A program made the position numbers and the translations under genes. This document shows, piece after piece, positions 52,136 through 61,080 of a DNA stretch of 64,000 nucleotides; positions within the stretch are counted from its first letter, which is position 1; the number at the start of each line of letters is the position of its first letter. Source of the DNA: CAVPWP01 sp050789285 (GTDB lineage Bacteria; Pseudomonadota; Alphaproteobacteria; Rhodobacterales; Rhodobacteraceae); the NCBI RefSeq assembly GCF_050789285.1, contig NZ_JBOUVX010000004.1, forward strand, positions 310,001-374,000. Direction: 5' to 3'. The notes beneath the pieces were generated by a model. The model worked only from the letters and a program-made list of their open reading frames with translations. It was not told the origin of the DNA and did not search any database.

Positions 52136-53551
52136 TTGAGCGAAGACAAGGACACCGGAGACACCCTCCTGATCGACCCTCAGCCCCCCGAGGCGGGCGG
52201 CGATGAGCGCACTGTAACCATGCGCGAACGGGTGAAGGCCGCAGTCGACGCCCGGGACGGAGAGGAACTTGCCGCGCTGCTCGATCCGTTGCCGATCTCG
52301 GCTGCCCTGCGCCAACTTCTGGCGCTGTCGGCCGAAGATCGGGACACGCTGCTGGAACTCGTGCCCACCGAACTGGCCGCCGCGCTCGTCGAGGAGGCGC
52401 CCCACGCGGCGGCCACGGACCTTGTCGAACGGCTCGAGTCCGAGCGTGCCGCCGAAATCATCGAGGAACTCGACTCGGACCTGCAGGCCGACCTGATCGG
52501 CGACCTCGACAAGGACGACGCCGAAGCAATTCTTGCGGAGATGGAGCCCGAGGACGCCGCGGATGTCCGCCGCCTTGTCGAGTACGAGGACGACACCGCC
52601 GGCGGCCTGATGGTGGCACAGGCGTTCCAGTTTCAGGACACCGCGACGGTCGGAATGGTCCTGCGCAGCTTCGTCGAGGAAGACGACGATTTCGAACGAT
52701 ACCGCGGACAGCATCCTTACGTCCTCGATGCAGACGGGCGTCCGGTGGGCGTCGTGTCGCTACGCGGACTTCTCACCGCCCGGAGATCCGAGAAGCTCAC
52801 CTCGATCATGGTCCCGCCGCTGACCGTGCCGGTGACGGCCACGCTTCTGGAGCTTGAGGACCTCTTCGACGAATACCCCTTCCTCGGCCTGCCCGTGGTC
52901 GAGGCGGACGGTCGTCTGGTCGGCGTTGTCAGCCGGGACGGCGTCCGGGACGCGGCGCTTGAAAGGGCGGAAAGCGAAAGCCTGAAGCGTCAGCAGGTCG
53001 GCGACGAGCTTCGCTCGATGCCGATCTGGCTGCGGTCAAGACGGCGGCTTGCTTGGCTTTCGGCCAACATCATCCTCAACATCATCGCGGCGAGCGTCAT
53101 TTCGGCCTACGAGGAAACCTTGGCCGCGGTCATCGCCATCGCGGTGTTCCTGCCGATGGTGTCGGACATGTCGGGCTGTTCAGGCAACCAAGCTGTCGGC
53201 GTCACGATGCGCGAGTTGTCGCTTGGCCTCGTTCGGCCCAGGGATGCCTTCCGGGTCTGGGTCAAGGAGGCGTCGGTCGGGGTCATCAACGGCCTCGCCT
53301 TGGGAATTCTGATCGGCCTTGTCGCCTGGGCCTGGAAGGGAAATCCGTGGCTCGGTGTCGTGATCGGCATTGCGCTCGCGCTCAACACGGTCATCGCGGT
53401 GTCCATCGGCGGCGTGGTGCCTCTTGCCCTCAAGCGCATCGGGCAGGATCCGGCTGTCGCGTCCGGTCCGCTGCTGACGACGATCACCGACATGGCCGGC
53501 TTCTTCCTGGTCCTCAGCCTTGCGACACTGCTGATGCCTTACCTGATCTGA
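52136..53551 (+). CDS. mgtE: Magnesium transporter MgtE
   Basis: A 471-residue Mg channel. Residues 20-150 are the superhelical N domain, rich in acidic residues (AAEIIEELDSDLQADLIGDLD, ILAEMEPEDAADV). Residues 155-280 hold a CBS pair (YEDDTAGGLMVAQAF, VSLRGLLTA, FLGLPVVEADGRLVGVV). The membrane part (300-471) includes the pore helix motif FLPMVSDMSGCSGNQAVGV. TTG 52136 is the start: it follows AAAGGAGGGGAAC at ideal spacing, whereas the frame from ATG 52097 lacks a site. Confidence 0.95.
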   Translation: MSEDKDTGDTLLIDPQPPEAGGDERTVTMRERVKAAVDARDGEELAALLDPLPISAALRQLLALSAEDRDTLLELVPTELAAALVEEAPHAAATDLVERLESERAAEIIEELDSDLQADLIGDLDKDDAEAILAEMEPEDAADVRRLVEYEDDTAGGLMVAQAFQFQDTATVGMVLRSFVEEDDDFERYRGQHPYVLDADGRPVGVVSLRGLLTARRSEKLTSIMVPPLTVPVTATLLELEDLFDEYPFLGLPVVEADGRLVGVVSRDGVRDAALERAESESLKRQQVGDELRSMPIWLRSRRRLAWLSANIILNIIAASVISAYEETLAAVIAIAVFLPMVSDMSGCSGNQAVGVTMRELSLGLVRPRDAFRVWVKEASVGVINGLALGILIGLVAWAWKGNPWLGVVIGIALALNTVIAVSIGGVVPLALKRIGQDPAVASGPLLTTITDMAGFFLVLSLATLLMPYLI

Positions 53552-53747
53552 TCGGCGCACGACCATGGGCGGGAAGGACCGGCGCCGCCCGGTCGCGGGC
53601 GAGGTGGGCGTGGTGTCCGTTCCGCCGCTTCGGCGCACCACGCACCTGCACCCCTGGAATCGCGTCTATCGAATTGCGCTCGCTCCACATTTCGGACATG
53701 GATTCGGGCGTCGGCCTGGGCGCCGGTGCGACCGGGAACGGCATGAC

Positions 53748-55547
53748 ATGGCGATTGAAGCATCGAGCGTCATTTCCGGAACGATCCCCGCCATCGCGCT
53801 TGTGGGCGCCCTCGGCGTAGGGTCGCAGTGGCTTGCGTGGCGCTTCCAGCTTCCTGCGATCGTCCTCATGCTGGCGGCCGGGATCGTCGTCGGACCGGTG
53901 ACGGGCATCCTCGATCCGGCGGCCGAGTTCGGGTCGCTGCTTGCGCCGCTGATTGCCGTGGCTGTCGCGATCATCCTGTTCGAAGGCGGGCTGACGCTCG
54001 ACTTCAAGAAACTTGGAGACGCGGGGCGCGGCGTTCTCAGGCTGGTCGTGATCGGGGCTCCGCTCGGTTGGCTTCTCTCGGCGCTGGCGCTCCGGTATGG
54101 CGCCGGTCTGACCTGGGAATCCTCGGTGGTCTTCGGTGGCATCATGATCGTGACCGGTCCGACGGTCATTGCGCCGCTGCTGCGGCAGGCGCGGCTGCAG
54201 CGCAGGCCGGCGGCCCTTCTGCAATGGGAAGCCATCGTCAACGACCCGATCGGTGCCATGGCCGCGGTCATCGCGTTCCAGGTCGTGCTGGCGCTTCGCG
54301 GAGTGGACGAAGTGGGCTTCGGTGCGATGGTGTTCGGCATCGCCTTCGCGGCCTTGCTGGGCTATGCCGCCGCGCGCGCGATCGTCTGGATGTTCCGCGA
54401 CGCGCTTGTCCCGGAATACATGAAGGTCCCGGTGCTGTTCGCAGCGGTCCTTTCGGCCTTCGCGCTGGCCGACATCGTCCTGCACGAGAGCGGTCTTCTT
54501 GCCGTGACGGTCATGGGGCTGGTCATCGCGAACGCCAACCTGCCGTCCTATGAAGAACTCCGGCGCTTCAAGGAACATGCGACAGTCCTTCTGGTGTCCG
54601 GCCTCTTCATCCTGCTGGCGGCCTCGCTCGACTTCTCGGCGCTCGCCCAGCTTACGTGGCGCTCGGCGCTGTTCGTCCTGGCGGTGGTCCTACTGGTGCG
54701 GCCGCTGACCGTGTTCGCCTCCTTCATTGGCACCGACCTACCCTGGAGGGAACGCGCCCTCGTCGCGTTCACGGGGCCGAGAGGCATCGTCCTCATCGCC
54801 GTCGCCGGTCTGTTCGGAGAACGGCTTGCGGCGGCAGGCGTCCCGGACGGGGCTCTCGTCGCGCCGCTTGCCTTCGCCCTGGTGGTCGGGACGGTCGTGC
54901 TTCATGGCTTCAGCCTGACGCCGATGGCGCGCGCGCTTGGTGTCTCGGGCGGAGAGTCGCCCGGCGTTCTTCTTGTGGGGGGGTCCCGCTTCACCACCGG
55001 GTTGGGCGAGTCCCTTCAGAACGCCGGGATTCCGGTCCTGGTGACCGACCCCAACCGCACGAACCTGCGGCGCGCCAGATCAGCGGGCATCCCAACCTTC
55101 TATGGGGATATTCTGGGCGAGGCCGCCGAGCATTCGGTTGAGTTTCTCGAGTATCGCACCGTTCTGGCCGCAACGGACAACGACGCCTACAACACCCTTG
55201 TCGTCGCCGACCTCGGCCCCGAGTTCGGAAGGGACGAGGTCTGGCGGCTGGCAAGACCCACGGACAACCGGTCCCGCCACGCGCTTCCCCCCAGCCTGTC
55301 GGGGCGCGTGATAGGCGGCGGACGCACGTTCGAGCACCTCGAGGGCCTCATGTCCGAGGGATGGACGGTTCGCCTGACGCGCATGACCGACGAATTCGAC
55401 TTCGAAATGTGGCGTGAGCGCGTGCCCGATGCCCTGCTTCTTGGCGTCCTTCTTCCGACGGGCGAGGTGACCTTCCTGCCGGAAGCCCCGAAAGCCGGGC
55501 TTCCCGAGAACTCCCGCGCCATTTCGATCGCCCCGCCAGAGACCTGA
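53748..55547 (+). CDS. Cation:proton antiporter (CPA1/NhaP-like) with TrkA-N-like domain
   Basis: A 599-residue protein. Residues 1-395 contain about 12 helices; the CPA signature ALLQWEAIVNDPIGAMAAV holds the NDP ion-binding motif, and FEGGLTLDF is another family mark. From about residue 405 a cytoplasmic TrkA-N/RCK-like Rossmann domain follows (GVLLVGGSRFTTGLGESL, VLVTDPNRTNLRRARSAGIP, TVLAATDNDAYNTLV). ATG 53748 is chosen because the first helix follows within 15 residues; the frame upstream to 53565 is polar. Ion specificity (Na or K) is not clear. Confidence 0.92.
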   Translation: MAIEASSVISGTIPAIALVGALGVGSQWLAWRFQLPAIVLMLAAGIVVGPVTGILDPAAEFGSLLAPLIAVAVAIILFEGGLTLDFKKLGDAGRGVLRLVVIGAPLGWLLSALALRYGAGLTWESSVVFGGIMIVTGPTVIAPLLRQARLQRRPAALLQWEAIVNDPIGAMAAVIAFQVVLALRGVDEVGFGAMVFGIAFAALLGYAAARAIVWMFRDALVPEYMKVPVLFAAVLSAFALADIVLHESGLLAVTVMGLVIANANLPSYEELRRFKEHATVLLVSGLFILLAASLDFSALAQLTWRSALFVLAVVLLVRPLTVFASFIGTDLPWRERALVAFTGPRGIVLIAVAGLFGERLAAAGVPDGALVAPLAFALVVGTVVLHGFSLTPMARALGVSGGESPGVLLVGGSRFTTGLGESLQNAGIPVLVTDPNRTNLRRARSAGIPTFYGDILGEAAEHSVEFLEYRTVLAATDNDAYNTLVVADLGPEFGRDEVWRLARPTDNRSRHALPPSLSGRVIGGGRTFEHLEGLMSEGWTVRLTRMTDEFDFEMWRERVPDALLLGVLLPTGEVTFLPEAPKAGLPENSRAISIAPPET

Positions 55548-55766
55548 CGAAAGGCCCGGGGCAATCTCGTCCCCTTTTCCGGCCCGCGCCAGCGCCCAGG
55601 TTCACTTTGCGCGACATGGCAGACACCACGTGATCTGGTCCGATCTTCAGCGAAACGGCCATGCCTGGCATCGCGTTCTCCGCACAAGCTCAAGGGACCG
55701 ACATCCCAACGGGCCGCCGGGACGCCCGGATGCACATGGTCCAGCCTTGAAACGAGGGCCGCCGGC

Positions 55767-57374
55767 CTAAAGCTGGCCGCCGATGGGAAGCGCCCCGTAG
55801 ACGCGGCTCATGAAGACGCGCCAGCCCGAGTCCGCCGGTTCGTCCGGATAGATCAGGATCGCGCCATCGCTGCGCCGTGCCATCCAGTCGATGCCGCCTT
55901 CGTCGTCGAGCCGAAGCTCATAGGCGTTTCGTCTGATGTTGTCCTCGAAACCTGCAACCGCAGCGCTGGCGACTTTCTCAGACTCGATGAGCACGCCCAT
56001 CTCGTTGTTGATCCAGACGGATCTGGGATCCCAGTTGAACGACCCGACGAAGAGGTATCTTTGGTCAATCGCGAAGGCCTTTGTATGAAGCGACGATTGC
56101 GACAGTCCCAGTCCGATCGCGGCACGGTCCGGCCGTTCGGCGTCGGGGCGCAACTCCCAAAGATTGATGCCGGCCCTCAGCATCTCCTCGCGCGACAGGG
56201 CGTAGTGGCCGTAGACGGGGACGACATCCGTCGAGTCGAGCGAGTTCGTGAGGATCGACACCTCGACCCCACGTTCGCTCAGGGCCGACAGCAGGGCAAC
56301 GCCACGGTCCCGGGGAACGAAATACGCCGAAGAGACGAAAAGATCCCGTTCGGCGCCCATGATGTAGGGCAGCATCACGCCGCTCACGATCTCGTCGCTG
56401 TCGGCTTCGCCCGCGGCCTTTTCCACCGGGTCGGCGACCAGGGTCGCGGGAACCCACTCGAGATCGATCCGGCCGCGGGCGACGCGGTCCCGGATGCCAT
56501 GGCTCAAGGCATCGCCGTACGGCGTCCGACCTGCCTCGTCGGCAAGCTGTGAAAGCCGCGAACGCGCCTCGTCAAGGCTGAGATCGTCCCCGCGATCTCC
56601 GACGACGACGCGTACGGGTACGGCGTAGGGGCTGTTCCAGTAGTCGTCGAAAGTGGCCGACACCTCCCGGGCGATGGGGCCCGCGCCAAGCACGTCGAGG
56701 TCATTGTAGTTGCTGTCTTCGCGTGCGGCGAAGTACTCGTCGCCGATGTTTCGCCCACCTACCAGCGTCACGACGTTGTCGAAGGTCATCGACTTGTTGT
56801 GCATCCGGCGATTGACGCGATCGAACTCGAAAAGCGAGGCCACGTTCTTGCCCAGTCCGCGTCGGAAGGGATTGAACAGCCTGATCTCGATGTTCGGGTG
56901 GGCATCGAGTGCGGCCGACATGGCGTCATAGTCGGCGACATCCATGTCGTCGAGAAGCAACCGCACGCGCACCCCACGGTCGGCGGCCTCGAGAAGCTTC
57001 CAGGCAAAGAGATGCCCAGAGGCATCGTTGTGGAGAAGATAGTACTGTGCGTCGATTGTCCGTTCGGCCATCTCCGACAGGACAAGGCGCAGGGCCAGCG
57101 CTTCCGGCCCTTCGGAAACGAGGTAGATCCCCGAACGCCCGTCATCGGGATTTCCAAGCGCCTGAGCGCGTTGTGCAAGGAATGTCCCGTCGGTCTGGGT
57201 CTGCGCGCGCGTCACCGTCTTGGTATAGCTCTCGGGCCAGGGCGAGCACGCCGCCATCGAAAGCAGGACGATGACCGGCAGGAATGACCTCCAGATTCCT
57301 GACAGCCGTCTTGCAGGCAGCGCGCCTGCGACGGCAGGTCCGCCAAAGTCTGCGAGCATCGGACCAGTATTCAC
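55767..57374 (-). CDS. Phospholipase D-family (cardiolipin-synthase-like) lipoprotein
   Basis: A 535-residue protein with two HKD-type motifs: MHNKSMTFDN near residue 190 and LHTKAFAIDQRYLFVGSFNWDPRS near residue 425. Each retains the HxK and downstream acidic residues. The N-terminus has a hydrophobic stretch ending in a lipobox, VLLSMAACSPW (Cys near residue 43), so it is probably a lipoprotein facing the periplasm. GTG 57374 is preceded by GAGGT at seven bases and overlaps the stop of an upstream short ORF as GTGA. It may act on phospholipids, but transphosphatidylation versus hydrolysis cannot be decided. Confidence 0.9.
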   Translation of the reverse strand: MNTGPMLADFGGPAVAGALPARRLSGIWRSFLPVIVLLSMAACSPWPESYTKTVTRAQTQTDGTFLAQRAQALGNPDDGRSGIYLVSEGPEALALRLVLSEMAERTIDAQYYLLHNDASGHLFAWKLLEAADRGVRVRLLLDDMDVADYDAMSAALDAHPNIEIRLFNPFRRGLGKNVASLFEFDRVNRRMHNKSMTFDNVVTLVGGRNIGDEYFAAREDSNYNDLDVLGAGPIAREVSATFDDYWNSPYAVPVRVVVGDRGDDLSLDEARSRLSQLADEAGRTPYGDALSHGIRDRVARGRIDLEWVPATLVADPVEKAAGEADSDEIVSGVMLPYIMGAERDLFVSSAYFVPRDRGVALLSALSERGVEVSILTNSLDSTDVVPVYGHYALSREEMLRAGINLWELRPDAERPDRAAIGLGLSQSSLHTKAFAIDQRYLFVGSFNWDPRSVWINNEMGVLIESEKVASAAVAGFEDNIRRNAYELRLDDEGGIDWMARRSDGAILIYPDEPADSGWRVFMSRVYGALPIGGQL

Positions 57375-57730
57375 GAGCGCACCTCTGTTCCGTCGGAGAT
57401 GCCTTCGACCGTAGGAAGATCGCCTTGCAGGCGCAAGCCGACCGGCTGGGCAGTGATGCCGCGCGCATCAGGGCCATGGCCAATCTCAGCAAACCCCGAA
57501 ATCCCCGCAAAGGTCCGATCAAGGGGGTCGAAATCCGTCCCTTGCGTGTCCGGTCGCGCTGGACCCGTGTCCAGAGACGGAATCAGCACATCGGTCCAGA
57601 AAGGGCTCAGGGCCAGAGCGAATGACCGATCGTGTTTGCCGACCGGACCCCGCCGCCACCCCGGCAAGGACAGCCCGATCATGGGGAACGCCCCGTCCCG
57701 CCAGATCCCAGTGTCTGGCGGGCAGTTCAT
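57371..57730 (-). CDS. Doubtful hypothetical ORF coupled to the PLD-family gene
   Basis: A 119-codon frame whose TGA overlaps the GTG start of the PLD gene. The product has no motif I recognise and third-position GC is lower than in neighbours. ATG 57730 has no ribosome-binding site; ATG 57682, after GGGACGGGG, is an alternative. The GTGA overlap is the only positive sign. The remaining sequence up to 57852 shows nothing else. Confidence 0.3.
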   Translation of the reverse strand: MNCPPDTGIWRDGAFPMIGLSLPGWRRGPVGKHDRSFALALSPFWTDVLIPSLDTGPARPDTQGTDFDPLDRTFAGISGFAEIGHGPDARGITAQPVGLRLQGDLPTVEGISDGTEVRS

Positions 57731-57852
57731 CGTGGTCTTGCGGACGCCGCACGCGAGTTGGTTAAGGCCATCCTGTCATTTGCCGACAGGCCAGGAACCG
57801 TGCCGACCATTCCGGCCGCCCGGAAGAGGCCACGCGGCCTTGTGTCTTGGCC

Positions 57853-58680
57853 CTAATTCCTGACCCGAAGGTGCACGGGAAGTCCCGGGCGAAGCAGTCC
57901 GTTGGGGTTGGGAAACTCGACGATCACCGAGCCCTCGCCTGTTTCGGGATCGATCTCGAAGCCGACGGCGACGGGCACGCCAAGTTCCTCGAAAACGCCC
58001 CCGTTCGGCCCAACCATCTCGAACCTGAGTTGCCGGGCATCCTCGAGCGTATAGGACCCCTCGACGAGACGCTCGACCACGTCCTCGGGGCGCACGGAGA
58101 TGCGGACATGGATCGGATCCAGTTGCACGATCCTGGCGATAGATCCCGAGAGGGCCGGGTTATAGCTCGCGCCCACCGCAATGGCGGGTGCCGAGATGAG
58201 GCCGTCAGCCGGCGCGGCGATCGTGTGATGACGCTCTGCCTCGCGGGCGATGAGGAGTTCCGCCTCGGCCTGTTCGACGTCGAGCGCCACCGATGCATAG
58301 GCGAACTCCGCGTCTCTCAACGCGACAGTGGAAACCGCCTGTCGGGATGCCAGTTCCTTCTGACGCCCGAGGTCATCCTCCTGTTGGGCAAGAGCCGCCT
58401 GCGCGCGTCTCAGCTTGATCTCGGCAAGTTGGGTCTGAAGACGGGCGTCGGTGGCGTCCAGTTCGACAAGAATGTCTCCCTGCGAGACCTGCTGTCCCTC
58501 CGAGAAATGAAGGGCGCGTATCTGCCCATCCACGAGGGTCGTGAGATCCCATGCCTTCGGCGCAAACGTCACCCCGGGAAGAAGGGGGCCAAGATCTTGG
58601 GCGACCGAAGGTCCGGAAAGGTGCGTCAATCCGACGGCAAGAAGAGCAGCAGTCACCAGCTTCCGTGTGAAAGGCATCAT
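57853..58680 (-). CDS. Periplasmic adaptor (membrane-fusion, RND/HlyD-like) protein
   Basis: A 275-residue exported protein (signal peptide ending GPSVAQ). Lipoyl-like halves are DGQIRALHFSEGQQVSQGDILVELD and HHTIAAPADGLISAPAIAVGASY, separated by a coiled-coil hairpin of about 75 residues (QTQLAEIKLRRAQAALAQQ). It is shorter than typical RND adaptors and lacks a long membrane-proximal domain. No pump or outer-membrane channel gene is adjacent: the neighbours are the PLD lipoprotein gene and a divergent small membrane protein. Confidence 0.88.
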   Translation of the reverse strand: MMPFTRKLVTAALLAVGLTHLSGPSVAQDLGPLLPGVTFAPKAWDLTTLVDGQIRALHFSEGQQVSQGDILVELDATDARLQTQLAEIKLRRAQAALAQQEDDLGRQKELASRQAVSTVALRDAEFAYASVALDVEQAEAELLIAREAERHHTIAAPADGLISAPAIAVGASYNPALSGSIARIVQLDPIHVRISVRPEDVVERLVEGSYTLEDARQLRFEMVGPNGGVFEELGVPVAVGFEIDPETGEGSVIVEFPNPNGLLRPGLPVHLRVRN

Positions 58681-58996
58681 CGATTCTCACTCAACTGTTT
58701 TTGGGTTTCCCCGCAAATCGGAGCCAACACGCACGGGGACATCCTGCCAAATCAAATCAGTCGTCCGACGCGCGAGTCCCGTCCCTTAGTAATATCCAAG
58801 ATCAGCGCGCTTGGAAGGGCGGCGTCACGGCGCGTGGGACGACTTCGGCGCACTCTCCCTCGGGATTTCAGGATCTTGCCCCTCCCGTCCGAGAAAGCCG
58901 GGGCGGCCGATCAAGGGGCGTGCGAAAAGGCGCTTGCCAGACCCGCGATTTCCTTCAGGCTACCAGGCCTGAGGCAAAGGGTATGGGGGTGGCGCG
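58681..58996. other. 316-base divergent intergenic region
   Basis: Separates the adaptor gene (minus) from a small membrane-protein gene (plus). The part next to the adaptor is AT-richer than its surroundings (58741-58815), suggesting promoters. No RNA gene, hairpin or frame is convincing. Confidence 0.5.
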
Positions 58997-59305
58997 ATGA
59001 CTTCGATACTCACTGCACTTCTTGCGGTGAACGCGGTCCTGCACGGCGTGATCATCGCGCGCTTCGGCGTGAAGGGGAACGAGCCGCCACTTGCCTTCGG
59101 CGTCGCCTACGCCGCCCTTGCCGTGGCGGTGTTCTTCGCGGTCCCCTATGCGCTCTGGGCCACCCTGATCGTTTCGGTGGTGGCCGTCGCTGGCCTCACG
59201 GCAGCTTACGCGAAGATTCCGCACGAGAAATCGATTGAGCGCGTCTGCTGGGCGGTAGGAGCAATCATTTTCACGCTAACCGCCTTTCTCCTGTTCCTGC
59301 GCTGA
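58997..59305 (+). CDS. Small hypothetical membrane protein
   Basis: A 102-residue protein with three or four predicted helices (about residues 3-20, 33-50, 52-72 and 83-101) and short charged loops (ARFGVKGNEPP, KIPHEKSIER). ATG 58997 follows GGGGGTGG at seven bases. No family is recognised. It lies ahead of the B12-binding regulator but 247 bases away, with a promoter in between, so cotranscription is not required. Confidence 0.65.
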   Translation: MTSILTALLAVNAVLHGVIIARFGVKGNEPPLAFGVAYAALAVAVFFAVPYALWATLIVSVVAVAGLTAAYAKIPHEKSIERVCWAVGAIIFTLTAFLLFLR

Positions 59306-59439
59306 GGGCAGCAGGGCCCACACCCCCGACTCGTCGATGAAAGCGAACGGATGGGCCTGCCGTCTGGACCTTTGTCGGACGCCGGGACACTTGTCTCTCT
59401 TTAGAGATGAGCCGCTGGAGCGGATCGCCTTCATCGTTG

Positions 59440-59467
59440 TTGACCGGTTTTGCGGGCACGGTATGGT
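59440..59467 (+). promoter_or_regulatory. Candidate promoter of the B12-binding regulator
   Basis: TTGACC (59440-59445), 16-base spacer and TATGGT (59462-59467), about 85 bases before the GTG start. Confidence 0.45.
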
Positions 59468-59552
59468 CGGATGAAGGGGGCCAGTATCCGGCGCAGGCTT
59501 GAGCCCCAGGGAATGCCCAAATCGCCGGGACCAGCCAGCGGGAGAGACGGAA

Positions 59553-60383
59553 GTGGCACCAGGACTTCAGGTACAGGTGCGCCTTGATCTTGACGAAAGC
59601 GTCTATTCGTCCGTCAGGCTGCAAAAACTTACGACCGCCCTTCCCGAAGATGCCGTGCAGGTCCTTGCCCAGGAGGTCATCAGACGGCTCTCGACGCAGC
59701 TCCGGTCCCCTGACAAGACTCCGCATGCCCCGACGCCGGAAGAGATCCAGTCGTTTTGCGATGCCCTGGTGTCGAGCGACGCCGGTGCCAGCGCGACGAT
59801 GATGTCCCGGATCCAGGCCAAGGGAACATCCGTTACAGATATCTATATCCACTATCTGGCGGCCGCCGCAGGGCGCCTGGGCGAGATGTGGGCAACCGAC
59901 GAGATTTCGTTCATGGACGTCACGATCGGAGCAAGCCGGATCCTTGCGATCCTGCGCGGGCTGCGGGACGTGTTCCGATCAAGCCGCCCGATGACCGAGC
60001 GTGCGGCGCTGTTTGCGGCCGTGCCGGGGGAACAGCACACGATTGGCATCACGATGGCGGCCGATCTCTTTCGGAGAGAGGGCTGGGACATCGACCTGAT
60101 CGTCGGGGCCTCGCATGAAGAGATCATCGACAGGCTGGGCAGCAGTGATGCATCCGTCGTCGGTCTGACCGCGCATGGCGAGAAATCCCTGAGCCCGTTG
60201 CTTCGACTCATTCCGGCGATCCGGATCGTGAACCCTGCGGTCAGCATCCTGATCTGCGGCAAGATCGGCGAGTTGTCGGACGATGTTGTTTCCCTCACCG
60301 GGGCAGACGGCTTCGCGGGCGATGTAACAAGCGCGCTGGTGACGATGGGACAGTGGCACGATGGCCTGGCCAGATCGGGCTGA
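59553..60383 (+). CDS. Cobalamin-binding-domain regulator, AerR/PpaA-like
   Basis: A 276-residue protein. Residues 60-140 look like the helical cap that precedes B12 domains (IYIHYLAAAAGRLGEMWATDEISFMD). Residues 148-270 are a Rossmann-like B12-binding domain: PGEQHTIGITMAADLFRREGW carries ExHxxG, with H162 as the candidate cobalt ligand, followed by VVGLTAHGE and ILICGKIGEL. This layout resembles AerR/PpaA, B12-dependent co-regulators of photosynthesis genes in purple bacteria, but no photosynthesis gene is in view, so it may control something else. GTG 59553 follows GGGAGAG at seven bases; no methyltransferase domain is present. Confidence 0.85.
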   Translation: MAPGLQVQVRLDLDESVYSSVRLQKLTTALPEDAVQVLAQEVIRRLSTQLRSPDKTPHAPTPEEIQSFCDALVSSDAGASATMMSRIQAKGTSVTDIYIHYLAAAAGRLGEMWATDEISFMDVTIGASRILAILRGLRDVFRSSRPMTERAALFAAVPGEQHTIGITMAADLFRREGWDIDLIVGASHEEIIDRLGSSDASVVGLTAHGEKSLSPLLRLIPAIRIVNPAVSILICGKIGELSDDVVSLTGADGFAGDVTSALVTMGQWHDGLARSG

Positions 60384-60557
60384 ACGCGTCCCTCGGTGAT
60401 ATCCCTTGCTTTCCGCGCCGGGGATCCCTATGTCGACGGTGCAACGTTATTCTTCTTCGACACACTGTTCTCCTTTATCGGCTGCAGTCTCTCGATTTCG
60501 AACTGACCAGCCGGGCTGCAGCATCCTGCGGGCAGCACTACATAAGGAGATCTCACG

Positions 60558-60764
60558 ATGGCCAATGGCACCGTGAAATGGTTCAACGCAACCAAAGGTT
60601 TTGGCTTCATCGCACCTGAAGGCGGTTCAAGGGACGTGTTTGTGCACGCCACCGCCCTCGAGCGTGCCGGCATCCGCACCCTTGACGATGGTCAGCAAGT
60701 GACCTTCGACATCGAGTCCGGACGTGACGGCCGCGAAAGCGCGGCGAACCTTCAGCTCGCCTGA
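60558..60764 (+). CDS. Cold-shock protein (CspA family)
   Basis: A 68-residue nucleic-acid-binding OB fold. RNP1 is KGFGFIAPEGG and RNP2 is DVFVHATAL, with the standard start ANGTVKWFNATKGFGF. A 174-base leader precedes it with AAGGAG ten bases before ATG 60558; leaders of this size often hold thermosensitive structure in cold-shock genes. Terminator at 60803. Monocistronic. Confidence 0.97.
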   Translation: MANGTVKWFNATKGFGFIAPEGGSRDVFVHATALERAGIRTLDDGQQVTFDIESGRDGRESAANLQLA

Positions 60765-60802
60765 GACGGACAAGGCGCCGCTGGCGCCGCGACGAAAATG
60801 AC

Positions 60803-60829
60803 GGCCCCGCTCAGGCGGGGCCTTTTATT
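60803..60829 (+). terminator. Intrinsic terminator of the cold-shock gene
   Basis: Perfect 8-bp stem GGCCCCGC/GCGGGGCC with a TCAG loop, followed by TTTTATT. Confidence 0.9.
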
Positions 60830-61080
60830 GTCTTGGATCAATACAGTCCGAAGAATGTCCCACGTCGGCGCACGACGTCTCGACACCGGTTCGTGACGGG
60901 ACAAGCCCATGGTCTGGCCCGGCGTCATCCAGTTCCCAAGGATCGCGGCCGCATCCTGCGGATAGCGGACACTCAGGCGAAGCGGACGAGAATATTGAAC
61001 AGGGGCGAAGCGGCAGCTCCGCCCTTGTTCCCTAACTTCTACCCTTGCTCGCGGCTGTCTCGACGCCGCTTGCCTGCCGT

